Source of the DNA: Entrophospora sp. SA101
Lineage: Eukaryota > Glomeromycota > Glomeromycetes > Entrophosporales > Entrophosporaceae
NCBI GenBank assembly: GCA_958430865.1
Contig: CAUDNR010003024.1
Span: 55,284-79,746, forward strand
DNA: 24,463 bases
Direction of reading: 5' to 3'
Shown: positions 1-9,800 of the stretch, in pieces
Layout of the letters: each line of letters starts with the position of its first letter
Position numbering within the stretch: position 1 is the stretch's first letter
Translations under genes and position numbers: made by a program
Notes under the pieces: model-generated
The model's input: only the letters and a program-made list of their open reading frames with translations
Told to the model about the DNA's origin: nothing
Database searches by the model: none

Positions 1-216
1 ATAATTGGAATAGAACGAATAATTGGAATAGAACGAATAATTCGAATAGAACGAATAATTCGAATAGAACGAATAATTGGAATAGAACGAATAATTGGAA
101 TAGAACGAATAATTCGAATAGAACGAATAATTCGAATAGAACGAATAATTGGAATAGAACGAATAATTGGAATAGAACGAATAATTCGAATAGAACGAAT
201 AATTCGAATAGAACGA
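1..216. repeat. 18-bp satellite array with 72-bp higher-order period
   Basis: Twelve head-to-tail 18-bp units follow ataatt[g/c]gaatagaacga with no indels. The single variable base at unit position 7 runs G,G,C,C,G,G,C,C,G,G,C,C, so the real period is 72 bp (three copies). The array begins at the window edge and probably continues to the left. It ends in a degraded unit at 217-234. Confidence 0.97.
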
Positions 217-421
217 ATAATAATAATTCGAATTAAAATAAGAATATGTATTAAGAATAGAAACTCTATAATTTTTATCCTGCTATGATGTATTTTGTTT
301 TTTGAGCCAATGTATGTTTTTTTGTCATTCTAAGTAATACAGGTGACCCATAAATGTCTATGCCACTGAATTCTGCACTAAAATTCCAGATGTAAAAATG
401 AATATTAAGAGAAATTTTCTT

Positions 422-461
422 TTAGCCGGCTAAGCTGTTTAAAAATTCCTTAGCAGGCTAA
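422..461. repeat. 13-bp inverted repeat
   Basis: ttagccggctaag (422-434) is matched by cttagcaggctaa (449-461) as its reverse complement with one mismatch, around a 14-base loop. It could be a very short MITE remnant or a chance hairpin; no target duplication is visible. Confidence 0.5.
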
Positions 462-770
462 CATCACTAATAATCATGTACTTTGACTGGTTCTGAGAGT
501 GTGATTATATAGAGAAGCCTGACTATAGTTAAAGATTCTATTCGATTTGTGAATACAGAGAGTACTCAAGCCTTCATCAACGGTTGTTCAGAGATAGTGA
601 CAGTAACAACAACTAGCATATCTCTTGTTTTTCTATATTAATATAATAGATAATTAGTCATTTATACGTTTGCTAACTTTACTCACTGCTAACGGAATTC
701 TTTATTTTAATACAAACTTTTAAACTAATTTATGATAATTATGTCATGGTAGCTTTGCCAAAAGTGTACG

Positions 771-953
771 ATGCTTTCATTCAATGATTCAGATTTAAAC
801 TTTACTGATATTCTGAAAGATGGAAATAGCTTCGATCACATTTTAAGCGTTCATTCAGACAATTATAACAGCCCGCCCAGTCAATGAATCTGGAATGGAA
901 ATGAAAGTGATAATGTTATGAGCGAGATGAAGAAATTATCAGTCTTTTTATAA
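771..953 (+). pseudogene. Stop-interrupted short reading frame, unknown
   Basis: An ATG at 771 opens 38 codons (start MLSFNDSDLNFTDILKDGN) ended by TGA at 885. The same frame stays open for 21 further codons to a TAA at 951. Composition is Asp/Ser/Asn-rich and coding-like but matches no family I recognise. It may be the first exon of a decayed gene, or chance; there is no second exon I can defend. Confidence 0.25.
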
Positions 954-2183
954 TAATTTAAATTATTGTGTGATAAACATTAATTAAATTTGCATTATAA
1001 TTAATTTAATTCGATCTGTTTTGTTACTTTAATTTAACTTAAATTTCGATGAATGTGTTGAATTCTATTTCCTTTTTAATAAAGTCTCCGACCTTATTAT
1101 GTAAAACTATTATCGTTTATTATAACGTTAACTTTAGTGTATATTATTACTAAGGTTTTTTTATATCTTTTGGCATATTATTTATCAATAATGTGAATGG
1201 GCGGATTTTATACAGCCAGCTGTGTACTACAATTGCCGAGCAATACATCTCAAGTGCTTGTTAACGACCTAGTTATTTTCCCTTACTTTAATAATACGTT
1301 TAATACCTTTGCGAGTGACTAATGCCACTTTTAAATTTGAATCATATATATTGTTATATGTATATATTAATAAATTCAATATAATAGTATGATTTTCGTC
1401 ATTCAAATTTAGTTTTCGATAATTGTTCTTTGATTTTTATCCTGGATATTTCTTTTCAAAATTTTGTTAACATGCTGTTTTTTTATCACAGTTACGAATT
1501 AGATGCGGATAAATATATTTCATGACCTGGAGTCTGTGTATGTATGTTTGTTCATAGGTTTATTAAGAATTTCAAAGCGTAAAGTCCTTTGATTATCATG
1601 ATAAACTTAAACCTAAAAAGTCGAATTTCCAGATATTGCAGTATTGTAACGTTACCTGTTTAAATTTCTAGTGATTTATCTTCTTTTATAAGATTTACGT
1701 CATAAATTTCCACACATAGATAGGATTTTTCAGTATACATATCCCAGATATCTATTGGGTTGTGTAGTAGTATTCTGCTTGTTATTGCATCCAAATATCT
1801 GTATATTATGATTCTTCAGTCATTTGATTCAGATGTTGCATTCTATAATTGCTAATGTTAAATTAGCTATGATGGGCGAAATTGAATTACATATAGGTAG
1901 TCCTTTTATTTGTAAAAATGTTTCGTATTTATATTCAACGAAACTTGTAAGAATCTTTTTATAAAATCCCATTTGGGGATTTTTACAATGAATTCACGGT
2001 TTGCTGAGGATCTTGTAATAGATGGTACATATCTTTAAGATCCGATGTGAATATAAATGCAATTTCACCTATTAAATGATACATCGGGAGTTATTTTGAA
2101 AGTTTCCACTACCCAATTTATATTTGACGAATATGGTCGTAGTTCTTTTTATTTTCATTAATCCGTCCTACGTTTGGGGCGAT

Positions 2184-2817
2184 TAGAGATGGGCAAATGG
2201 CATATAGTTGAACACTATACGATACTATACGATACTTTACGTATAGTGCGTATAGTGCGTATAGTAGTGTTGAAATTTGATTGGGTGATTTTCAAATAAT
2301 AAGAAAAAAAAATAATTTGGCTCTTACGATAAGCATAAATCTTTAATTTATTCAACCTACACTTTTTTAGGTTTTATTTATGAATCATTAATTATATTGA
2401 ATGAATTAAATATCATAAAAATCAAAACTGCTTTCATTTTTATTTGCTTCTTCAATAAAATTTTCATCAGCTTCTTTGATGAAATTTCAATTATGTTGTA
2501 ATTTATCTGTACACTACTAGTATTTGAAGTATTAAAATGTTCTCCAAAATAATTTCTTTTGATTTAAATTGTGGCATTTGGACAAAAACGTAAATGTTTT
2601 TCACATCTAGATATTGAACTAGAACGTTAATATTAAAATGTTGCCAAATTGCAGCCAAGTTTAAAATATATAAATCATGAGAAGAGTATTAATTAATTTT
2701 TATGTGCAATATTACATATATTATTTGGCAATATAAACAGGAATTGATTTACATTTACTACTATATTTTTCTAGAACTATACGCACTATACGTATAGTAC
2801 TGATCTGCCCATCTCTA
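2184..2817. mobile_element. Non-autonomous hAT-like element, copy 1 (634 bp)
   Basis: The ends are tagagatgggca and its exact reverse complement tgcccatctcta, resembling hAT termini. Inside both ends lie clustered tatacg/cgtata motifs in both orientations, like subterminal transposase-binding repeats. On the minus strand near 2570-2661 two adjacent frames read IWQHFNIN and then RCEKHLRFCPNA, separated by a frameshift; this looks like a decayed BED zinc finger (W-HF, then C, H, C). There is no transposase core. A second copy lies at 21628-22297. No intact 8-bp target duplication is visible at either copy. Confidence 0.8.
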
Positions 2818-2860
2818 GCTGCAAATGTTTGATATTAATTAATTAAAAGTTATCTTAATT

Positions 2861-3200
2861 AATGTGATTCACATATAATTAATATAATACCTATATCTCT
2901 TCAAAACCAATTTTTGCATTGTACAACAAATGAGATGTCGCAGACAACTCCTTTAATACCAATTCTGTTATCTCCCGGCCCTCTGTATAATTGATAAACA
3001 ATAAACAATAATGAGTATAATGCATCATCATCATCATCAAAGAACTCGACAAATAACTCAGTAAAAAACACTCGCCCATTATGTTCATGCTCAATCCCTG
3101 CATCCCTTAATTTGTTTACAACTGCAACAGCTGGCAAAATAGTAAATTTTTTTAAAAAAGATTTTTATAAAATTATTTTGAAAAAAAAATTTTTTTTTAA
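2861..3200 (-). pseudogene. Mrr-like nuclease fragment, copy A (shortest intron)
   Basis: Minus-strand exon AVAVVNKLRDAGIEHEHNG is followed by a roughly 90-base interval with gt at its start and ttatacag at its end, then GPGDNRIGIKG and ISFVVQCKNWF. The QxK motif is kept (QCK), but the GID aspartate reads as Gly (RIGI) and a TGA follows NWF. A GTATTA-type donor follows shortly after, but no next exon is found: the hAT element at 2184-2817 lies just beyond. Among the copies A is closest to the presumed ancestral structure because it lacks the extra ~195 bp found in the intron of the others. Confidence 0.7.
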
Positions 3201-3393
3201 ATTATAATGGGAATTATATTTTTATACTACCCTTTTAAGAATAGGTTAATAAATTTTAAGAGTCTAATAAATTTCAAAATGATGTCATGAGAAAATTAAT
3301 TTTGCCTATATAGTGTTAGCAGTCAGTGTGCAAATCCTTTCTCTTTTTTTTTAATTAGTGCGTATAACATTCACTTGGACACCAGAAGTTTCT

Positions 3394-3535
3394 TTTAACA
3401 CTTATAACACATAATAATTATATAGGCGGGTTTGATCGAAGTAAGTGTTAGACAAGATCTATGAAGCTTGCAAAACGAATGTTTATCAATTATTCAATAA
3501 TTATATAGGCGGGTTTGATCAAAATAAGTGTTAAA
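3394..3535. repeat. Short inverted-repeat module with internal direct repeat
   Basis: tttaacacttat (3394-3405) pairs with ataagtgttaaa (3524-3535). Inside, a block beginning ataattatataggcgggttt occurs twice (near 3414 and 3499), each followed by tgatc and a taagtgtta end. The layout suggests a small MITE or a tandemly duplicated one. The surrounding region 3200-3760 holds no gene I can support. Confidence 0.55.
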
Positions 3536-3761
3536 GACAATTTATACATTTTATATATTATTTTATAATAAGTATTTTACACATTATGTACATTATACAC
3601 GGGATCAAAAACATACTATTACTAGAATCTTTTCAGTATTGGTACTAATAAGACTTACGATGAAATATATATATGTTAAAAAAAATGAAAATAAAAAAAA
3701 ATATATACAAGAAATTTTTAAATCTATTAAGTCGACCAACGACTACATCTAATAAATCTAT

Positions 3762-4211
3762 GCATTGAATCACGAACCGGAAACCGAAAACAACTCATTT
3801 AATATCGATTCCCTTGTCTCCCGGTTCTCTGGGTAATTGATAAACAATAAACAATCATTATCAAGAAGAACGTTCACATTAAATAATGTGGCCACGAAGA
3901 AGCTTTTCGTGTATCCTATTCGCCATAAATTCCAAGTGCCCAGGCATAACTCAGGAACATCGGAAACTGAGAAGAACCAAACCGTGGCCACGAAGAGCTT
4001 TCAATTCCCAGACATATTACACCTAATGGCAGCGTAACTTCTGATACGCAACAACTCGACAAAATAACTCGGTGAGAAACACACACCCTGTATGTTCGCG
4101 TTCAACCTTAGCTTCTTTCAACCTCCTAACAACTGAAAGTTCGAGTTTTTTTCCTTATCAAAGATCTGACAACGTAGTGAATTTCTTAAATGTATTTGTA
4201 AAAAAAAAAAA
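3762..4211 (-). pseudogene. Mrr-like nuclease fragment, copy B
   Basis: The minus strand carries a helix-like segment ELSVVRRLKEAKVEREHTG, then an interval enlarged by about 195 bp compared with copy A, then EPGDKGIDIK followed by a TGA and, in the same frame, FRFVIQC. The catalytic-type aspartate of GID is kept, but the lysine after QC is lost. The copy starts abruptly and lacks the block that precedes the other units. Confidence 0.65.
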
Positions 4212-4651
4212 GGTAATTAATGTAATTCACATATATAATTGATATAATACCTATATCTCTTCCGATCCAATTCTCACATTGAATCACAAATGAGATCTTG
4301 CAAATGACTCCTCCCTTTGTCGACCGGTTCTCTGGATAATTGATAAACAATAAACAATAAACAAGAATGAGTATAATGCGTCATCATTATCAAGAACGTT
4401 CACATTAAATAATGTGGCCACGAAGAGCTTTCAATTCCCAGACATCTTACACCTAATGACAGCGTAACTTCGGATACACAATAACTCAACAAAATAACTC
4501 AGTGAGAAACACTCGCCCTGTATGTTCGTGTTCAACCTTAGCTTTTCTAAACCTCCTAACAACTGCAAGTTCGAGTTTTTTTTCTTCCTTAGCAAGACCC
4601 GACAACGTAGTGGATTTTTTAAATGCTTAAATGCATGTGTAAAAAAAAAAA
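4212..4651 (-). pseudogene. Mrr-like nuclease fragment, copy C
   Basis: The minus strand shows EPVDKG, then a frameshift, then VICKISFVIQCENWIGRDIG. The QxK lysine is Glu here (QCE). The intron-like interval has lost part of the inserted block. It is flanked directly by copies B and D. Confidence 0.65.
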
Positions 4652-5211
4652 GGTTAACTTAATTAATTAATTAATTAATGTGATTCACATATATAATTGA
4701 TATAATACCTATATATCTTCGGATCCAATTCTTACATTAAATATCGATCCCTTTATCGACCGGTTCTCTGGATAATTGATTAACGATAAACTAGAATGAG
4801 TATAATGCGTCATCATTATCAAAGAACCAAGAAGAACGTTCACATTAAATAAATAATGTGGCCACGAAGAGCTTTTCATTCATAGTTCGTGTATCCTATT
4901 CACCATAAATCCCGGTGCCTAGGCATAACTCGTGACCTTCGGAAACTGGAAAGAACGTTCACGGCCAAAAAACCGTGGCCACGAAGAGCTTTCAATTCCC
5001 AGACATTTTACACCTAGTGGCAGCGTAACTTCAGATACACAACAACTCAACAAAATAACTCAGTGAGAAACAATGCTCACCCTGTATGTTCGTGTTCAAT
5101 ATCAGCATCCCTTAATTTCTTGACGACAGCAATTTCGAGTTTTCTTCCTTAGCAAGACCCGACAACGTAGTGGATTTTTTAAATGCTTAAATGCGTTGTA
5201 AAAAAAAAAGT
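4652..5211 (-). pseudogene. Mrr-like nuclease fragment, copy D
   Basis: The minus strand reads EPVDKGIDI, a TAA, then CKNWIRRYIG. The stretch between GIDI and the QxK motif, about ten residues in copies A-C, is deleted. The interval contains two near-copies of a gtggccacgaagagcttt motif. The sequence is almost identical to copy E over about 500 bp. Confidence 0.65.
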
Positions 5212-5756
5212 TTAACTTAATTAATTAATTAATTAATTAATGTGATTCACATATATAATTGATATAATACCTATATATCTTCGGATCCAATCCTTATATT
5301 GAATATCGATCCCTTTGTCGACCGGTCCCTGGATAATTTGATAAAAAATAAACAATAAACAAGAATGAGTATAATGCGTCATCATTATCAAAGAACCAAG
5401 AAGAACGTTCACATTAAATAAATAATGTGGCCACGAAGAGCTTTTCATTCATAGTTCGTGTATCCTATTCACCATAAATCCCGGTGCCTAGGCATAACTC
5501 GTGACCTTCGGAAACTGGAAAGAACGTTCACGGCCAAAAAACCGTGGCCACGAAGAGCTTTCAATTCCCAGACATTTTACACCTAGTGGCAGCGTAACTT
5601 CAGATACACAACAACTCAACAAAATAACTCAGTGAGAAACAATGCTCACCCTGAATGTTCGTGTTCAATATCAGCCTTCCTTAATTTCTTGACGACAGAA
5701 TTTCGAGTTTTCTTCCTTGACAACGTAGTGAATTTTCTAAATGCATGTGTAAAAAA
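5212..5756 (-). pseudogene. Mrr-like nuclease fragment, copy E
   Basis: The minus strand reads QGPVDKGIDIQYKDWIRRY with no stop, so GID and QxK are both present. They are fused directly after deletion of the intervening strand, so the core could not fold normally. It is a close duplicate of copy D, sharing the same deletion. Confidence 0.65.
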
Positions 5757-6525
5757 AACTTAATTAATTAATGTGATTCACATATGGGTCTGTACTAGGA
5801 AAATCGACCTTCCAGACAAAAAATCTATTTTTGGTAACAACCCTTATAAATTTGGTTACACATATGTTTTTAATATACAAAGAAAATATTACAAGCCTTG
5901 TATCTCATTTTTCTACTATGCAAATAGGGTCCAATTTTTTCACCAATTGTAAATCCTTTATTAGAGATTATTATTGAGTAAAAAGACAAAAAAAAAAAAA
6001 ATAGCTGGAAGCTTGATTTTCCTAGTACAGACCCCATATATAATTGATATACTACCTATATATCTTCGGATACAATTCTTACCTTGAATATCGATCCCTT
6101 TGTCGACCGGTCCCCTGGATAGTTTGATAAAAAATAAACAATAAACAATAATGAGTATAATGCGTCGTCATTATCAAAGAACGTTCACATTAAATAATGT
6201 GGCCACGAAGAAGCTTTTCATTAATAATTCGTGTATCCTATTCACCATAAATTCCCAGTGCCTAGGCATAACTCGGGAACATCAGAAGCTGAGAAGAACC
6301 AAACCGTGGCCACGAAGAGCTTTCAATTCCCAGACATTTTACACCTAGTGGGAGCGTAACTTCGGATACGTAATAATAACTCAGTGAGAAACACACACCC
6401 TGTGTGTACATGTATCCCTTGATCTCCTAGCTCAAGTTGTTTCCCTTTGGCTACGGAAGATGTCATTTTTTTTATAATTATTAAGGATTTTATAAATGTA
6501 TTAAAAAAAAAAGATTTTCAGAAAA
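5757..6525 (-). pseudogene. Mrr-like nuclease fragment, copy F, split by a MITE
   Basis: The minus strand reads GPVDKGIDIQGKNCIRRY, sharing the internal deletion of D and E, with Q-G-K in place of Q-C-K and Trp replaced by Cys. The leading block of this unit is interrupted by the 250-bp element at 5786-6035. The last part, 6380-6525, diverges from the other copies. Confidence 0.65.
5786..6035. mobile_element. 250-bp inverted-repeat element (MITE) in copy F
   Basis: The left end gggtctgtactaggaaaatc (5786-5805) is matched perfectly by its reverse complement at 6015-6034. Comparison with copies C, D and E gives the empty site: cacatatataattg has become cacatat-[element]-atatataattg, meaning a duplication of about 4 bp (atat, ambiguous inside a TA run). 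No coding potential is present. The superfamily is not assigned. Confidence 0.85.
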
Positions 6526-6551
6526 AAAAATGATCATTTTTTTTAAAATAA

Positions 6552-6733
6552 TCACATCTTACATTTATAATCGATTGAAAATGTACCTAGAATTAGAATG
6601 TTTCTATTACAATATGCGAATAACTTTAACATCTTTTTTGTCAACACAATGTCATATACTAAAAAAAAATTTACATAATTTTTTATTTTAAATTTATTAT
6701 TATTATGATTTTTTTTTTTTAATAAAGGCAAAA

Positions 6734-6776
<43 letters not shown>

Positions 6777-6800
6777 GTTATTATTATTACTATTATTATT

Positions 6801-6870
<70 letters not shown>

Positions 6871-9800
6871 CTATTTACATCATCATCATCATCATCACTA
6901 TTTACATCAACCAAATTGGTACCTTCACTTATAACATTGTCAACATCATCATCATCATCATCATCACTATTTACATCAACCAAATTGGTACTTTCGTTTA
7001 TAACATTATCATCATCATCAATATCATCAACATCATGATCATCATCAACATCATGATCATCATCAACATCATGATCATCAACATCAACATAATGTTCTTC
7101 ATTACCATCATCATGTTGACTTAACGGTGAGTTGATTACAGTATAACCAGAATTACCAACACCGACACCATTATCCTCTCCAATAGCAATATTATTTGGA
7201 TCATATGTTCTTTTAATTCTTTGATAATTTGATCTATTATTGTTATTAGTAGCTACAAAATTATTAAATGCATCATGTGTACTATTACTGTTGTCTCCAA
7301 TTGCCCATAATGCTGGTGTTCTGATTGTTGCTGGCATAATAATATCCTCGGGTGGTGTTAAAACATATTCAACAGTCATTACTTCAGACATTGATCTACT
7401 ATGGTTAATAAGGCCAGTACCACTACCACTACCACTACCATTAAATGAAGAGGTTGATGTAGAATATTCGTCTCTCGTTAAAAACTCACTCAACCATCTA
7501 AATAAATGGTTTAGTATTATACACGCAACTATTAATGAGGATGATAATAAATTTAAAAATGGAATTATTTCGTAATTTACTGAAAGATTTATATAAACCA
7601 TCTATTTAAAATTAATTGAAATATTGATTAATAATTAATTGATTAATAATTAATTTATTGTGTAGCATTGGTATTTACCTGAATGATTAAATGAGGGGTG
7701 TCTTCAATAAAAAAATTGATTGCACTTATCCATTTAATCCATGATTCCATCCCGTTAGAAATAGGAGCATCAAATGCATCCAATTCACCCAATTTGCTAT
7801 CAATCATTGATAAAGATTCTACATCTATTGCAGCAAGAAACGTGAATATTGCAGCAACATTATGATATTTTCTGTACCAACCATAAAATGGCTGATTATT
7901 GGATAGTTCTTTTATGATAATATAAAACACCATCAGCATATTAAAGACTAATGGTATTATAAATGTAAATAAACTATTATTTGGAGATGAAAGAAATAAT
8001 ATATAAATTTTTGCGTGTGATATGATTTATAATTTTATGTAAAGTGATTGTTTTTTACCTGAAATAAAACAAGAGAAATATATCCCTTGAATGAGTGGAT
8101 ACGAAAGCAATATCTATCACGAAATCCAAATTTATCAGTAATACTTTAAATGTTACAAAACTATTACCCTATATATAATAAAAACAAAAAATCAAGCAAT
8201 AACATAAATAAATAATAAATAAATAAATGTAATTATTTAATAATTAAAAATTTAGTTTTGTTTCAACTTACATCTTCGTGTTTTCTATATGCAAACAAAG
8301 CCAAAATACCCAAGAATAATAATGTTCCGCCAATTGCAAGCAATTTTAACCCATATTTGTCCCATACACTACCTATTAGGTTATTATTGGTTACGTAAAA
8401 TTAAGATTAATTAATTTAAATGCGTAAATTTAAATATAAATATATAAAGTATTAAATAAAAACTTTACGTTTTAATACAAATCCATAACTTGAATCTAAC
8501 GATCCTGTATACTTAAATTGTGATATTGATGTAATATCCATATTCCTAATTAATGTGTCTAATATTTTTATTATCCCTATAACACTTTTATTATTATTAT
8601 CGTCTGCAAACACATCGAACTTTAATAGCAATTGTTTTGGTATATCAGGGTCCCATTGATATCTATCGACTATACCAATTATTTCAGGTTCTACTGGAAT
8701 AGATTTTGCCATTTCACCACGTAAATTATATAAAAAATTATACTGTTCACTCTTTAATAAATTAGAATAATATGATGATCCATTCGGTGTTAGGCGCACC
8801 AATGCTGATTCTTTCTCTGTATAAAATAATTTTTAATTATTAATTAATTAGTAATTTTATAAAGTAATCATTTTAATAAATAAATAAATAACAAATATTT
8901 CATAATACTGATTATTAATTATTTACCTCCAGGAGATTCAAACGTGGAATCTAATCATATCATAATCATAATTAATATTAGAAAATTAAATAACAATGAT
9001 AACAATGATGATGATGATATATAGGTCTTACTTGTACGAAATTTCCAAATATTTTCTTGAATACCCAATAAACTTTCTTCATATGCAATATCTTTAACAA
9101 AACCATTATCAATAACAACGTAATATCCAGTATTGGGAAAACCAAAACTACTATCCAACACTTTGAAAGATATTGTCTTATCATCGTCACTCAGTGTACA
9201 ATATTGTGATTTTGCACTGAATGTTTGTCTTAATATATCTTTACTTATATTATATCTATTTTTTAAATTTGTTTGATAAATAGAAATGTTTCCATTTGAT
9301 AAAATAATAGGATTATAATATGATATACTAAGGTTTGTACTTCCCACACTTATTGTGGAATCAACCAAAGGAATTGTAGTATTAATCATTAAATTATTCA
9401 TACTATTGTGATTGTTGCCTTAATTGAGGAATTTAAAAAAAAAAGATTATTATTGTTGTTATTTAAATCTTTAATAATTTAGTTATTTAATCAATTTACC
9501 TTGAGAAGTTATATTCACTGTATTAAATGTCAGCAATGACCAATTATTATCATTTTTATTATCAGTAAATATCCAAGCTGTATTATTAGGAAACAACCCA
9601 AATGAAATTCTTTCACTATTTTTTAATTTAATTGGAAGCTCAAGTGTTTGATTGAAAATGCCATCATCATTATAAACAAACATATAATAATAAGTATCAT
9701 CATTTGTACCACCTCCGATATTATTACTATCTTTATGGTAAGCACATATCAAATTTCCCCCATAATATAGTCTAAATATGTATTCAATGTCATATTCTTG

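Larger units (their letters stand above)
226..2183. other. Gene-poor AT-rich spacer
   Basis: No ORF above about 60 codons and no recognisable exon chain is present. It contains one 13-bp hairpin (422-461) and one stop-interrupted reading frame (771-953), listed separately. The rest is AT-rich sequence in which I see nothing I can name. Confidence 0.6.
2861..6525 (-). repeat. Six-copy cluster of decayed Mrr-like nuclease fragments
   Basis: Six related segments (A-F) lie in the same orientation. C, D, E and F are directly tandem, each starting with a gtgattcacatatataatt-type block and ending in an A-run. B adjoins C but lacks the starting block. A stands apart after a spacer. Read on the minus strand, each gives an N-terminal piece like KLRDAGIEHEHNGR, a GT..AG interval resembling an intron, then G-D-x-G-I-D-I and, where retained, F-V-[VI]-Q-C-x-N-W. 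That order (helix, GD-GID, then QxK) is the PD-(D/E)xK core of Mrr-type restriction endonucleases. No copy is intact. D and E are almost identical, so that duplication is recent. Confidence 0.75.

Noticed and set aside
3528..3752. 74-codon frame rich in Lys, Ile and Tyr
   Set aside because: No ATG-supported family match; its composition equals that of the surrounding AT-rich DNA.
6775..7038. Plus-strand Ser-rich open frame
   Set aside because: It is the complement of the GAT/AAT repeat in the minus-strand membrane-protein gene; an antisense shadow.
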